Shown here: one piece after another, positions 25,641-32,823 of the stretch
How positions within the stretch are numbered: the first letter of the stretch is position 1
How the letters are laid out: the number at the start of each line of letters is the position of its first letter
Assembly: GCA_900317325.1 (NCBI GenBank)
Contig: ONGE01000036.1
Coordinates: 1-42,073, forward strand
Length of the DNA: 42,073 nt
DNA from: an uncultured Prevotellaceae bacterium
GTDB taxonomy: Bacteria > Bacteroidota > Bacteroidia > Bacteroidales > Muribaculaceae
Direction of reading: 5' to 3'
The notes under the pieces: model-generated
What the model saw: only the letters and a program-made list of their open reading frames with translations
What the model was told of the DNA's origin: nothing
Databases searched by the model: none
Made by a program: the position numbers and the translations under genes

Positions 25641-25991
25641 ATGATACAGTTGTTACAAGCTATGTTCTCGTCAATGGCGCAGACATGGCATGGGTCGACG
25701 GTGGATGTGCGCGCTGCCATTCCTGAGGCTCAAAAGGAAAAGAGTGTTAATAGCGCGCCGTCGGTGAAGGGTGATGATCCCTACGCTGACGATATCCACA
25801 GGCTCGAGGATGCACTTAACGAAGGTCGTCCTCTTGATAATGGCCGCTGCATCGAGATTACATTGCAGGACCTATTACAGATTATCCCGCGAAAGAGAAG
25901 GCGCATCGACGCTTACCGCGGGTTAGTGAGTAGGCTCAACAAGATGGGTGTAACACTCACGATTAACTCTCAAAAATCCAGAAAATTATGA
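25641..25991 (+). CDS. Hypothetical element protein
   Basis: A 116-aa protein from ATG 25641 (a TTG at 25608 and ATGs at 25662 and 25671 are alternatives). Unrecognised. The N-terminal third is polar and probably disordered. The C-terminal block GRCIEITLQDLLQIIPRKRRRIDAYRGLVSRLNKMGVTLTI looks like a compact, basic helix-strand module, possibly DNA-binding. Its stop overlaps the ATG of the following small gene by 4 bases (ATGA), so they are cotranscribed. First gene of the element. Confidence 0.55.
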   Translation: MIQLLQAMFSSMAQTWHGSTVDVRAAIPEAQKEKSVNSAPSVKGDDPYADDIHRLEDALNEGRPLDNGRCIEITLQDLLQIIPRKRRRIDAYRGLVSRLNKMGVTLTINSQKSRKL

Positions 25992-26179
25992 TTCAAAATC
26001 TTGTAACTGGTGAAATCTATGGCAACCGCAGGGAAGCCAAAAACAAACTCGGCGGGCTTGGTGCCTATAACGAGTTGATGAAAAGAGGCGGGCTACAGTT
26101 CCTTAATGGCAGTAGCTTGACATTTAACAATTTAATTCAGAAGCTATCTTATGAAAAAGAAGGGAATTTACTATGGTGA
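25988..26179 (+). CDS. Small NUMOD1-like protein
   Basis: A 63-aa protein whose N-terminal part, NLVTGEIYGNRREAKNKLGGLGAYNELMK, follows the (V/I)Y-x-(N/S)xxEA-xx-LG pattern of NUMOD1/IENR1 DNA-binding modules attached to homing endonucleases. Here it stands alone. It overlaps the GIY-YIG gene that follows by 29 bases, and has a paralogue at 26982-27140 on the other side of that gene. A role in site recognition next to the nuclease is inference. Assignment to NUMOD1 rests on a short motif only. Confidence 0.55.
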   Translation: MIQNLVTGEIYGNRREAKNKLGGLGAYNELMKRGGLQFLNGSSLTFNNLIQKLSYEKEGNLLW

Positions 26180-26639
26180 GGTCTATAAGTACACCTTAAA
26201 AGCGACAGAGAAATCAACAGCCAACTGTGATGCCGGGAAATGCTATATCGGGCAGACTGGCAACACAAAGAAACGTCAAGGCGATTGGGACAGCACAGAT
26301 CCCAGGTATGCCGGACCTAAAATAAACAGAGCGAGGGAGATATATCCTCCCGAGGACTGGGTGCGTGAGGTACTTTTTAGCGGATTTTACATGAAGGAAT
26401 CCACGCGAAAGAAGAAAATTGATGCTATGGAGACGGCGATGATCCGGAAATATGACTCTGTGAATAACGGATTTAACACTTCCTACGGCCGTGGCATGAA
26501 GGGCCTGCATCACACGAAGGAGTCCAGGCTGAAAATCTCACAAAAGATGCGGGGTGTAAAGAAAAAGCCCGAGCACAGGAGTGCCATCTCAAAAAGCATG
26601 AAAAAATATTGGAAACAAAGATTAAAAAATGCTGCATAA
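26151..26639 (+). CDS. GIY-YIG endonuclease with NUMOD3 motif (homing type)
   Basis: A 162-aa protein. The GIY-YIG catalytic module starts at GEVYKYTLK and CYIGQTGNTKKR, with WVREVLFSGFYMKES and the metal-binding Glu in AMETAMIRKYDSVNNGFNTSYG. The C-terminal half, GLHHTKESRLKISQKMRGVKKKPEHRSAISKSMKKYWK, is a NUMOD3 DNA-binding repeat. This is the arrangement of phage and intron homing endonucleases. It is not within an intron here; it lies between two NUMOD1-like small genes in the element's early region. Overlap with the preceding gene suggests coupling. Confidence 0.85.
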   Translation: MKKKGIYYGEVYKYTLKATEKSTANCDAGKCYIGQTGNTKKRQGDWDSTDPRYAGPKINRAREIYPPEDWVREVLFSGFYMKESTRKKKIDAMETAMIRKYDSVNNGFNTSYGRGMKGLHHTKESRLKISQKMRGVKKKPEHRSAISKSMKKYWKQRLKNAA

Positions 26640-26711
26640 ATACTCACAACAGAATAGTGTGCCGACCTAGGTTCATGCAAATTCGGCCCTTCGTGGAGCG
26701 CTATTTTCACC

Positions 26712-26890
26712 GTGACATTTGCCGTTTTGAATGTCGTGCCTGATATGTGACATTCGATTCATGAATGTCGCCCACTTAATTACTGATTATCAGCTTAATA
26801 ATACAAAAGTGACATTTACTCTAAAAAAAATGGGTGTGGGGGTTTTATGCTCTACACCCCCGCTCCCATAAAAATTAAAGTCAAATGTCA
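26712..26890. repeat. Cluster of six TGACATT sites in both orientations
   Basis: GTGACATT(T/C) at 26712, 26747 and 26809, and (A/G)AATGTC(G/A) at 26729, 26763 and 26883. The pair 26748-26769 forms the palindrome GACATTC-GATTCAT-GAATGTC. The last site falls about where the -33 box of the 26903 promoter should be. The remainder of the gap 26640-26981 holds a GGGTGT...ACACCC hairpin near 26832-26860 and no gene. Confidence 0.65.
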
Positions 26891-26902
26891 GACGCATAAT
26901 TT

Positions 26903-26910
26903 TAGCTTTG
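26903..26910 (+). promoter_or_regulatory. Promoter box before the second NUMOD1-like gene
   Basis: TAGCTTTG fits TAnnTTTG, about 72 bases before the ATG at 26982. No TTG at -33; a TGACATT-type site occupies that position. Confidence 0.45.
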
Positions 26911-26981
26911 ATGCGCCCTAATCGTTGCCGTCAAAGCTCCATGAATAATATTCACTTTTAACTATATAAAAATTTATAATT

Positions 26982-27140
26982 ATGGATACAAGAATGATGT
27001 ATATCCCTAGTGGTGAAGTGTACAATAACAGAAAAGAGGCCAAGCTGATGATGGGCCATGCGAACTTTAACCGCGCCTTGAGAAATAGGCTCATGCTGAT
27101 TATCGATGGCAGCGACCTCTTTGAACATAATAATTACTAA
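26982..27140 (+). CDS. Small NUMOD1-like protein (52 aa), paralogue of 25988-26179
   Basis: MDTRMMYIPSGEVYNNRKEAK followed by LMMGHANFNRALRNRLMLIIDGSDLFEHNNY. Aligned to the product of 25988-26179: TGEIYGNRREAK with SGEVYNNRKEAK, then YNELMKRGGLQFLNG with FNRALRNRLMLIIDGS. Conservation of the GE(I/V)Y.NR.EAK core between two separate short frames supports both as real genes. Predicted DNA-binding module; it directly precedes the primase-like gene and could regulate it. Confidence 0.6.
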   Translation: MDTRMMYIPSGEVYNNRKEAKLMMGHANFNRALRNRLMLIIDGSDLFEHNNY

Positions 27141-27229
27141 TTCATTAAAACATTTGCTTACTATGTTTATTGATAAAGATTTTCAATTCAGAGTTAACAT
27201 TAGCAATGACTTTTACGTAAAGAAAACCG

Positions 27230-27625
27230 ATGCCACTAGAGCAGTTTCTCTGGGGTGCCATTCACGGTTATACCTTCTGCAACCTGTTTCAATTTGACCC
27301 AAACAAGGAGTATTGGTTTGAGACGTGTGACGGAAGGCATTATTCGTCAAAGCCCCTCTATGAGAAAGGTCCAAACCAAGGCTGCATGAAGCTGAGTTTC
27401 AAGAGAGACCAGTTCTTCAGTGGGGCCCAGACCGTGTTTGTTGATATTGACTTAACACGATTCGAGTCGATTCCTGATTACCTGGCTTGCCTCACATGCC
27501 CGCCTACCTGCGTCTATATGTCCTATTCCGATAACCTGGAGAAAAGCGGGAAAGCATCAAGGCGCTTCAGAATGGTGTATGTCTTTAACCGCATCTTGGG
27601 ACACAGGAGAGCCGATGGAGGATGA
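27230..27625 (+). CDS. Primase-like gene, middle segment
   Basis: A 131-codon frame starting ATG 27230 (MPLEQFLWGAIHGY). It contains the putative catalytic VFVDID (around residue 71) and the SRRFRMVYVF strand, then runs out of frame after FNRIL into GHRRADGG. The start ATG has only a weak AAAGAAAA upstream, and sense coding visibly continues from the previous frame, so it is best read as part of the split gene 27163-28814 rather than an independent protein. Confidence 0.5.
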   Translation: MPLEQFLWGAIHGYTFCNLFQFDPNKEYWFETCDGRHYSSKPLYEKGPNQGCMKLSFKRDQFFSGAQTVFVDIDLTRFESIPDYLACLTCPPTCVYMSYSDNLEKSGKASRRFRMVYVFNRILGHRRADGG

Positions 27626-28814
27626 CTGCGGCGAGAGACCAAGTCAATATTTTAACGGCGTGTATGGCAACGAGGAGTGCTATACCTCAGGCTACATCTA
27701 CTCACGGCTGGATTTTCCTGAGAGTCTGCCGCCTGTTGATGAAAGCCGGGTAATTCAAACTGCACAGGATCCAACCAAGCCGACAGTGGTATTCGATGCT
27801 CAACTGTTGCATGATATGGGGAATATGGAGCCAGAACAGTTCATGCACTTCTACTCAACGCGATACAGATACTATTACCGCACCGAGTCTGACAACTGGA
27901 TTAACGGCACATACCAGCTGACCGACGAGAATTACCTTCAGCTATGGTGGCCAACGGAAAAGATAACCGACGGCAACCACAGACGGCGTACACTGTTTAA
28001 GCGTGCGTGCCTTAGAAGACTAATCAATCCCTACGTTGATGCCGATACGCTGCTGTTCAATATGTATGTAGACCTGATAAAGTTCATTGATTACAGCGAT
28101 GGGGTTATCAAGCTGGACATGTTGAAAAGGAGGGTTGAGCGGGCAATGCAGATGGACTTCGACGAACTGGCTGAGTATTGTGAATATGAGATCGCCTATT
28201 GGAAGGATCACAAGCAAAAATTCATCCTGCATCCCAATGTGCCCCACACACAGGAATATATTCGCTATATCACCAAAGTAGTTCATTATGCTGAGTTGGA
28301 CGAGAAGTATGACAGGTCAAAAACAGTCAAGGAGAATTTAGCGCTGTTAGAAGGAGAATCCCGGTCAACATTGTACCGTTATTGCCATGAACGCGGCATC
28401 CCAACTAACCCCACGAGGATAATGACAGAGGCACAGATGCGAGAAGCCAAAAGACAGGCTAAAACAGATGTCAAGGCTCGGTTCATGCAACTTTACGACC
28501 CAAACCTGTCAGCGGCGAAAAACAGGGAAATAATGATGCAGAACGGTATTGAGATATCTGAAGGCACCATCCGCAACTGGAGCAAGGATTACGTCGCGCC
28601 AGACATGTTAACGCCGCCAGAGCCTCAAGCGCCAAGAAACAACGGCTATAACTGGGACACGTTACTAAATAAAACAGCGAACAGCTATCCTAACTTGGAA
28701 AGGCCAACGTTCCATGTGCCAGAATCACTATTAAATTTTGGCCACGAGAATAGGGAGTATGACCCCAATTATGCTGAGCTGGAAAGGATATGGAATCGCC
28801 AATATGACAGATAA
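27579..28814 (+). CDS. Primase-like gene, C-terminal segment
   Basis: A frame of 411 codons (an ATG at 27615 begins MEDDCGERPSQ). EPMEDDCGERPSQYFNGVYGN continues the primase-like domain. A middle region of unknown fold follows, and the C-terminal part has a helix-turn-helix-like EIMMQNGIEISEGTIRNWSKDYV that suggests DNA binding. A protein from this segment alone would lack the VDID motif. A 12-bp stem-loop and the iterons follow. Whether it is translated independently cannot be judged from sequence. Confidence 0.6.
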   Translation: MSLTASWDTGEPMEDDCGERPSQYFNGVYGNEECYTSGYIYSRLDFPESLPPVDESRVIQTAQDPTKPTVVFDAQLLHDMGNMEPEQFMHFYSTRYRYYYRTESDNWINGTYQLTDENYLQLWWPTEKITDGNHRRRTLFKRACLRRLINPYVDADTLLFNMYVDLIKFIDYSDGVIKLDMLKRRVERAMQMDFDELAEYCEYEIAYWKDHKQKFILHPNVPHTQEYIRYITKVVHYAELDEKYDRSKTVKENLALLEGESRSTLYRYCHERGIPTNPTRIMTEAQMREAKRQAKTDVKARFMQLYDPNLSAAKNREIMMQNGIEISEGTIRNWSKDYVAPDMLTPPEPQAPRNNGYNWDTLLNKTANSYPNLERPTFHVPESLLNFGHENREYDPNYAELERIWNRQYDR

Positions 28815-28829
28815 TCAGTTATCAGAAGC

Positions 28830-28860
28830 CGGTAGGACATCCATCAAAGATGTCCTACCG
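28830..28860 (+). terminator. Stem-loop after the primase-like gene
   Basis: A perfect 12-bp stem CGGTAGGACATC/GATGTCCTACCG around a 7-base loop, without a T tract. Terminator-like, or a structural element of the origin. Confidence 0.5.
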
Positions 28861-28883
28861 AGTACAATGTATGCAAAATCATG

Positions 28884-29044
28884 AGTAGTTATTTGATATA
28901 ACTACTACTATTATAACGTAATGGGAAAATTTACAAGTTTTGCGTATACTGATGGGAAAATTTACAAGTTTTGCAGATACTGGTGAGAAAACTTACATTT
29001 TTTGTAGATACTGATGAGATAATTTACAAAAATTGCGGATGTGG
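28884..29044. repeat. Putative replication origin: dyad plus four 31-bp iterons
   Basis: Four head-to-tail 31-bp units at 28921-28951, 28952-28982, 28983-29013 and 29014-29044. The first two differ at two positions; the third and fourth are more diverged but keep TTACA...T(T/A)TTG...GAT.CTG-like blocks. The core is TTTACAAGTTTTGC. A 9-bp inverted repeat AGTAGTTAT/ATAACTACT (28884-28906) precedes them. Exact 31-bp period, about three helical turns, AT richness and position after a replication gene fit Rep-binding iterons. There are no spacers of CRISPR type. Confidence 0.75.
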
Positions 29045-29113
29045 ATTAAATGGGGGGAAACACTTTTACCCGCTCCTGAAATCTTTATGTATGTGATTAA
29101 TATTTAATGTTTT

Positions 29114-29530
29114 ATGAGAGACAAAGGAAAAAGTTACGTTTACATTCTCACGAACAAGAGCTTTCGTGATAACTTGTTGAAAATTGGTGTGAGCGATAAG
29201 CCGATGGATGAACTGATTGAGTGGCTAGACAATGAAGACCTGCCGGATCCATACGACCCCTTCGCCATTGTCCAGACAGAGGAAGCCAATATGCTTGAAG
29301 GAGCCTTTCATCGGCTGTTGGACCATTTCAAAGATTGCCACTGCAACAGCGAATTTGGTTTTTACATACTGCCACCTGAGCAAGCTTTGGGGAGCCTGTT
29401 TACCCTCGTCATCGAACTCGGCATTAAGGATGCTGTCGTGTTAAGGTACGACGATGGTGTACCGAGCCAAGTATTTCCACCTGCTGACGCTCTTCAGGCG
29501 CAATTAGAGGATATGCCGGACAAAGATTAA
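29114..29530 (+). CDS. T5orf172/MUG113 (GIY-YIG-like) domain protein
   Basis: A 138-aa protein beginning KSYVYILTNKSFRDNLLKIGVSDKPMDELIEWL, the YVYILTN...KIG pattern of the T5orf172/MUG113 branch of the GIY-YIG superfamily. AFHRLLDHFKDCHCNSEFGFY matches the conserved H...LF.......EFF position. Members are presumed nucleases or nucleic-acid-binding proteins in phages and mobile elements. It is the second, unrelated GIY-YIG-fold gene of the element, placed right after the iterons. It ends before a good terminator. Confidence 0.75.
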   Translation: MRDKGKSYVYILTNKSFRDNLLKIGVSDKPMDELIEWLDNEDLPDPYDPFAIVQTEEANMLEGAFHRLLDHFKDCHCNSEFGFYILPPEQALGSLFTLVIELGIKDAVVLRYDDGVPSQVFPPADALQAQLEDMPDKD

Positions 29531-29583
29531 CCCTTCGACGGCGAGCGAACGGCGATCAGGCTGTCCCATGACATTACGCAACA

Positions 29584-29616
29584 ACCGTCAGCCCTTTGGG
29601 CTGGCGGCTTTTTTTT
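29584..29616 (+). terminator. Terminator after the T5orf172 gene
   Basis: CCGTCAGCCC pairs with GGGCTGGCGG (G-T tolerant) over a TTT loop, followed by CTTTTTTTTC. Confidence 0.85.
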
Positions 29617-29704
29617 CGCTTCCTAGATAACCCGGAAAAACCTTATATATAGAGATTTAACTAACCTATTTTATTAACCATTTTATTACAACAACAATGA
29701 CATT

Positions 29705-29833
29705 ATGAGACAACTTTTGAAAATTATTGACAACCTGGCCAGGCTTATCGCTGTGATTGACATCGGAAAACAGATCAGCGAGCATCTGGCCTCAAAAAAG
29801 GACACCACGAAAGATGAACAAGCAAAGAAATGA
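29705..29833 (+). CDS. Small protein (42 aa), unknown
   Basis: ATG 29705: MRQLLKIIDNLARLIAVIDIG then KQISEHLASKKDTTKDEQAKK. An amphipathic or weakly hydrophobic helix followed by a charged tail. Its stop overlaps the start of the next frame by 20 bases. The chain of overlapping short frames up to the DUF3871 gene supports translation; there is no family recognition. Confidence 0.4.
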   Translation: MRQLLKIIDNLARLIAVIDIGKQISEHLASKKDTTKDEQAKK

Positions 29834-30002
29834 AATCGGAAACTTAATCGACGTGGCGCTTGAAGTTTTTGAAACATCAGGCAACCTATTAATTCAACTT
29901 AAAAACCTAGCGACCGCACTCAGGACCATGAGGAAGTCGCGACAAAACAACCAAACCAACAATGAACAACGAACAACAAGAAATGCAGATCATCCCTACT
30001 GA
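29814..30002 (+). CDS. Small protein (62 aa), unknown
   Basis: ATG 29814: MNKQRNEIGNLIDVALEVFET then helical SGNLLIQLKNLATALRTMRKS and a Gln/Asn-rich tail ending ADHPY. It overlaps the preceding gene by 20 bases and the DUF3871 gene by 41. Both small frames carry an N-terminal helix of similar pattern (IDNLARLIAVID and GNLIDVALEVFE). Not recognised. Confidence 0.4.
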   Translation: MNKQRNEIGNLIDVALEVFETSGNLLIQLKNLATALRTMRKSRQNNQTNNEQRTTRNADHPY

Positions 30003-31017
30003 CGGGATCATCGCAACATCACCTTCCGTCATCAACATTGACGCAGAAGAAATCGAAGTAGCAGTGGTACTGGACGACATTGATCCGGACAACCACCCGA
30101 ACTTTATCGAGAGCAATACCTCGGCGGTAACGCTTGAGGAACTCACCGAGAAATGCATAGTACCGACCTTCGCGGACAATACGCTCACCATTAGCCACAC
30201 GGCTTTCATCAAGAGCGTTATCGAGGCCGGCAAGACCATCTTCGGAGAACTTACTCCTGTAGAGATTAGGGTATCGCACCAAATCAACGGGCGCATCCCA
30301 TCGGCTCTGCACAAGAAGACTAGCGAGCTTAGAGACAACGAGAAGACCATTTACTACCAACGTATGGCATTTGTTTGCCATGTTGCCGGTCTTACGCGTT
30401 TTATCAACGGCCAGCCTGTGCACCTTTGCATCGGCGGCGTGAGAGCTTACAACGAAGACAAGCTATTCGGACGCGAGAGCCCCATGAAATTCAAGATTTT
30501 TGTGGGCTGGCAAGTCCGTGTATGCAGCAATCTCTGTCTGACCTGTGACGGGTTTACAGGGAATTTTGACGCGCTGACCGTCTCCGACATCAAGGAGCGC
30601 GCACTGCAACTCTTTAGCGGGTTCGATCCACACAAGGACGAGAACCTGCGCACCTTGGAGGCCCTGGGCAACACCAGGATCACCGAAGAACAATTCTGTG
30701 GCATCATCGGACGCCTGAGGCTTTATCAGGCGCTCCCCACCGCCACACGCAATGAACTCGGCCTGCCCAACATCATTCTGGGCGACCAGGCCGTTAACGC
30801 AGCAGTAAGAGGCTATGTCGAGAACCCCAACTTCAAGAAGGAGGAGGGCTCCGACAGCATCACCTTATTCCAACTGCTCCAGCTATTCAATGAGGCTGTT
30901 AAGCAGACCTACATTTCACAGTGGCTGGAACGCAACCAAAACTGCACTGACTTTACCTTTGGAATCCAGCAAGCCATTGACGGGGCCAATCCCGCCTACG
31001 ACTGGTTCCTTTCGTAA
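29962..31017 (+). CDS. DUF3871 family protein
   Basis: A 351-aa protein with the DUF3871 pattern: CIVPTFADNTLTISHTAFI, EIRVSHQINGRIPSAL, YYQRMAFVCHVAGLTRFINGQ, and SNLCLTCDGFTGNFDALTVSDI. The family is confined mainly to Bacteroidetes mobile elements. The fold is thought to resemble the DUF932-type plasmid proteins, but function is unknown. It opens the group of larger genes leading to the Erf/nuclease pair. The first ~45 residues are acidic and variable. Confidence 0.8.
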   Translation: MNNEQQEMQIIPTDGIIATSPSVINIDAEEIEVAVVLDDIDPDNHPNFIESNTSAVTLEELTEKCIVPTFADNTLTISHTAFIKSVIEAGKTIFGELTPVEIRVSHQINGRIPSALHKKTSELRDNEKTIYYQRMAFVCHVAGLTRFINGQPVHLCIGGVRAYNEDKLFGRESPMKFKIFVGWQVRVCSNLCLTCDGFTGNFDALTVSDIKERALQLFSGFDPHKDENLRTLEALGNTRITEEQFCGIIGRLRLYQALPTATRNELGLPNIILGDQAVNAAVRGYVENPNFKKEEGSDSITLFQLLQLFNEAVKQTYISQWLERNQNCTDFTFGIQQAIDGANPAYDWFLS

Positions 31018-31154
31018 AACAAACCATTTCACATAGCAATGAGGCACGACAACCTCAATGCTCCCGAAGAGGGGGTTATCACTTCACCGTGATGGCCTCC
31101 TCTTTCATCTTAGACAACAACCCTTTTTATCAACATTCTAAAAATCAGACTAAA

Positions 31155-31823
31155 ATGAACGAATTATTGAAATCGCTGATCTACATTCAGCAACACCTGA
31201 CAGCGCCGAAATCCGAGTACAATTCCTTCGGCAAGTACAACTACCGCAGCCTGGAGTCTATCCTCGCTGCCATCAAGCCGTTACTCCGCAGCCAGAACTG
31301 TGGAATCCGCTTTGAAGACGAGGTAATCGAACTGGGAGGGCGAACCTTCCTCAAGACGACGCTCTATTTCTTCAACGACAAGGGCGAGACCGTCACCACA
31401 TCCGCTATCGCTGAACATACAGCCACCAAGAGCGGCATGGACGCAGCCCAAATTACTGGCGCCGCTTCCAGTTATGCCCGTAAGTACGCCATGAATGCCT
31501 TGTTCGCTATTGACGATACAAAGGACGCCGACTCGGACAGTTATCACCGCGAACAGACCAAGCCCCTTCCCGAGGAGCCCGCTAAGAAGGCACCGGCACG
31601 AAGGACACGAACCACATCCGCATCGGCCCCGGCTACCACTCCCGCAGCCAACGATCCCCGCTATGCTGCTATCGAAGCGGCATTGGCTAAAGTGAACGAT
31701 ATCGACTCACTTATAGAGCTTTACGAGCAACACCGCATGGAGGTCGAGAACAATCCCGACATCAAGGCCATGTTTTCGCGCCGTAAGCAGGAAATTCACA
31801 AATCCACCGTAATCACTTTCTAG
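31155..31823 (+). CDS. Erf-family single-strand DNA annealing protein
   Basis: A 222-aa protein. NELLKSLIYIQQHLTAPKSEYNSFGKYNYRSLESILAAIKPLL, then ALAEHTATKS-like GMDAAQITGAASSYARKYAMNALFAIDD, are the Erf (P22-type essential recombination function) core. The C-terminal third is low-complexity Pro/Ala/Thr/Arg then a short helical end. Erf anneals complementary strands in phage recombination and circularisation. An upstream in-frame extension to 31089 has no family similarity. The RecB-like nuclease gene follows after 4 bases, giving a typical annealase/exonuclease pair. Confidence 0.85.
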   Translation: MNELLKSLIYIQQHLTAPKSEYNSFGKYNYRSLESILAAIKPLLRSQNCGIRFEDEVIELGGRTFLKTTLYFFNDKGETVTTSAIAEHTATKSGMDAAQITGAASSYARKYAMNALFAIDDTKDADSDSYHREQTKPLPEEPAKKAPARRTRTTSASAPATTPAANDPRYAAIEAALAKVNDIDSLIELYEQHRMEVENNPDIKAMFSRRKQEIHKSTVITF

Positions 31824-31827
31824 CGCT

Positions 31828-32739
31828 ATGACAATGATCAGATTAAACGATTCAGGTGTGGTATTCAACAAGGAAGCCCACACCTATCACCTGGAGGGCA
31901 AAGAACTCTCTGGCATCACGAGCGTTATCCAGCGTCAGCTCTTTCCAAACGAGTATGACGATGTACCAGAAGAGATGATCCAGGCCGCTGCCGCATATGG
32001 CAATGCTGTCCACGAATCATGTGAGCTTTTCGACCGTGAATGGGTAAATGACGGCACTATTGAGGTCGCCGACTATATCCAACTTACCCATGCGAACCAG
32101 CTTGTGCATGAGGCCAGCGAGTACCTGGTAACCGATACCAAGCATTACGCATCAAGCATCGACAAGGTGTACCGCATTAACCAGGACACCTTTACACTGG
32201 CTGATATCAAGACCTATGGCACCTTCACTCCCGAGAAAATGGAGCGTGCTAAGTGGCAACTATCGATTTACGCCTATCTGTTCACGCTCCAAAACCCCGG
32301 GGCAAAGATTGAGAGGCTACTGGTGATCCGTCTCCGCAGCAAGGGGAAGGACCACATCAGCGAGATTATTGAAGTTGAACGTATCCCCGCCAACATCTGC
32401 AAGGCTCTGCTCGAAGCGGACCTCAACGGCGAGACATTCAAAAACCCGTACTCAATTCCTGCTGACATCAAGGCACAGGAAATGACCATCCGCGAGCTCA
32501 TCCAGACGAAACAGCAAGTGGATGAGGAACTGAAGCGCATCAAGGCCGACATCCTATTACGTATGGAGGCCACTAACGCGAAGATCTGGGAGGGCGACCA
32601 CATGAGAATCACCCGCAAGCTACCTACCCAACGAGAGAGTTTTGATCTGGGACGTTACAAAACCGACAACCCCGATCTTGACCTGAGCGACTACATGAAG
32701 GTTAGCACCGTATCTGGCAGCGTGCTGATCACTATCTAA
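31828..32739 (+). CDS. PD-(D/E)XK nuclease (RecB/Cas4-like)
   Basis: A 303-aa protein. YGNAVHESCELF supplies the leading His motif. SIDKVYRINQDTFTLADIKTYGTF carries the Asp and D-x-K catalytic residues, and MERAKWQLSIYAYLF is the Q-motif helix (Q...Y) of RecB-family nucleases. The C-terminal half is helical and polar. With the Erf gene immediately upstream, it probably resects double-strand ends for annealing, as in phage exonuclease/annealase systems. ATGs at 31828 and 31834 are both possible starts. Confidence 0.82.
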   Translation: MTMIRLNDSGVVFNKEAHTYHLEGKELSGITSVIQRQLFPNEYDDVPEEMIQAAAAYGNAVHESCELFDREWVNDGTIEVADYIQLTHANQLVHEASEYLVTDTKHYASSIDKVYRINQDTFTLADIKTYGTFTPEKMERAKWQLSIYAYLFTLQNPGAKIERLLVIRLRSKGKDHISEIIEVERIPANICKALLEADLNGETFKNPYSIPADIKAQEMTIRELIQTKQQVDEELKRIKADILLRMEATNAKIWEGDHMRITRKLPTQRESFDLGRYKTDNPDLDLSDYMKVSTVSGSVLITI

Positions 32740-32761
32740 TCGACGACGTTTTTACTAACCA

Positions 32762-32811
32762 GCCAGGAGAATGAAATTGACACCATATCAACCGTTCTCC
32801 TGGCATTTTTT
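32762..32811 (+). terminator. Terminator after the recombination pair
   Basis: A perfect 10-bp stem GCCAGGAGAA/TTCTCCTGGC with a 23-base loop, followed by ATTTTTTG. Confidence 0.75.
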
Positions 32812-32823
32812 GAACATTTGAAC

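Larger units (their letters stand above)
27163..28814 (+). pseudogene. Primase-like replication gene broken by two frameshifts
   Basis: Three overlapping frames together read as one protein. Frame 1 from ATG 27163 is MFIDKDFQFRVNISNDFYVKK. Near 27227-27232 the sense continues in frame 2 (PLEQFLWGAIHGYTFCNLF ... TVFVDIDLTRF ... SRRFRMVYVFNRIL). Near 27595 it continues in frame 3 (DTGEPMEDDCGERPSQYFNGVYGN ... to the stop at 28814). VFVDID and RRFRMVYVF are the catalytic-strand type of archaeo-eukaryotic primase-like proteins on plasmids and elements. Both shifts go the same way (+1). The iteron array directly downstream fits a Rep/primase function. Inactivation, sequencing error or recoding are all possible. 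Confidence 0.6.

Noticed and set aside
28921-29044. CRISPR array
   Set aside because: The four 31-bp units are contiguous with no unique spacers, and no cas gene is near; iterons fit better.
29705-30002. Toxin-antitoxin pair from two overlapping small genes
   Set aside because: Overlap and size are suggestive, but neither sequence shows a recognisable toxin or antitoxin motif.
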